Shown here one piece after another: positions 14,544-14,591 of a stretch of 14,591 nucleotides of DNA. Source of the DNA: Saprospiraceae bacterium (GTDB taxonomy: Bacteria; Bacteroidota; Bacteroidia; Chitinophagales; Saprospiraceae); NCBI GenBank assembly GCA_004297645.1, contig SCUG01000549.1:1-14591 (forward strand), in the 5' to 3' direction. The notes below the pieces were generated by a model. It was not told the origin of the DNA. It made no database searches and saw nothing but the letters and a program-made list of their open reading frames with translations. Every line of letters begins with the position of its first letter. The stretch's first letter is position 1. The translations under genes and the position numbers were made by a program.

Positions 14544-14591
14544 CACACAATGTCAAGTGTTAGTGTAGTATCTAACCATCGAAATTCATTG

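Larger units (their letters stand above)
14402..14563. repeat. Short repeats framing the tandem hairpins
   Basis: ACTTGACA (14402-14409) is an exact inverted copy of TGTCAAGT (14551-14558). In addition TGTCGAGCGTTAG (14423-14435) and TGTCAAGTGTTAG (14551-14563) are direct repeats with 11 of 13 bases identical. The palindrome AAAAGCTTTT sits at 14409-14418. The repeats bracket a 115-bp core holding both hairpins, so the whole could be one discrete element. Confidence 0.45.
14284..14591. other. Upstream intergenic region of the GH29 gene
   Basis: No gene was seen. The part next to GH29 holds the promoter candidate; the outer part (14402-14563) is a dense palindrome cluster whose members are listed separately. 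The window ends inside this intergenic region. Confidence 0.6.

Overview
The window looks like chromosomal DNA from a member of the Bacteroidota, probably close to the Saprospiraceae. The reasons are a secreted protein with SprB-type repeats and a gliding-motility / type IX secretion (type B) C-terminal domain, many short lipoproteins with Bacteroidota-style lipoboxes, start regions that lack Shine-Dalgarno sequences, and several matches to the Bacteroidota -7 promoter box TAnnTTTG. No phage, IS transposase, CRISPR array, tRNA or rRNA was seen. The family-level placement is inference from sequence style only.

Layout, left to right. (1) 1-244 is the 3' flank of the first gene. (2) 245-3611, all minus strand: a T9SS-exported repeat adhesin, a CatA-like O-acetyltransferase, and a lipocalin-like lipoprotein whose transcript appears to end at a perfect 14-bp hairpin. 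(3) 3612-3829 is a divergent intergenic region leading to a plus-strand, cysteine-rich lipoprotein (3830-4378). (4) 4393-9331, minus strand: an Mpl-type Mur ligase (peptidoglycan recycling) followed by a full-length pyruvate carboxylase. (5) 9332-10121: a plus-strand 49-codon lipoprotein, shorter than most gene-calling cut-offs, then about 450 bp without a gene that carries several inverted repeats. (6) 10122-14283, minus strand: a likely transcription unit GH29 alpha-L-fucosidase (with PA14 domain) -> GH109 glycosidase -> small membrane methyltransferase. (7) 14284-14591: the upstream region of that unit, followed by a compact cluster of very strong palindromes framed by short repeats.

Functionally the window mixes housekeeping genes (anaplerosis by Pyc, cell-wall recycling by Mpl) with cell-surface and glycan-scavenging genes. 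GH29 removes alpha-fucose and GH109 typically removes terminal alpha-GalNAc, so the pair would suit trimming of fucosylated, GalNAc-bearing glycans. No SusC/SusD pair is present in the window. I found no clear previously undescribed system. The items most worth a second look are the 49-aa lipoprotein with its alternatively folding 3' region, the palindrome cluster at 14402-14563, and the exo-glycosidase pair.
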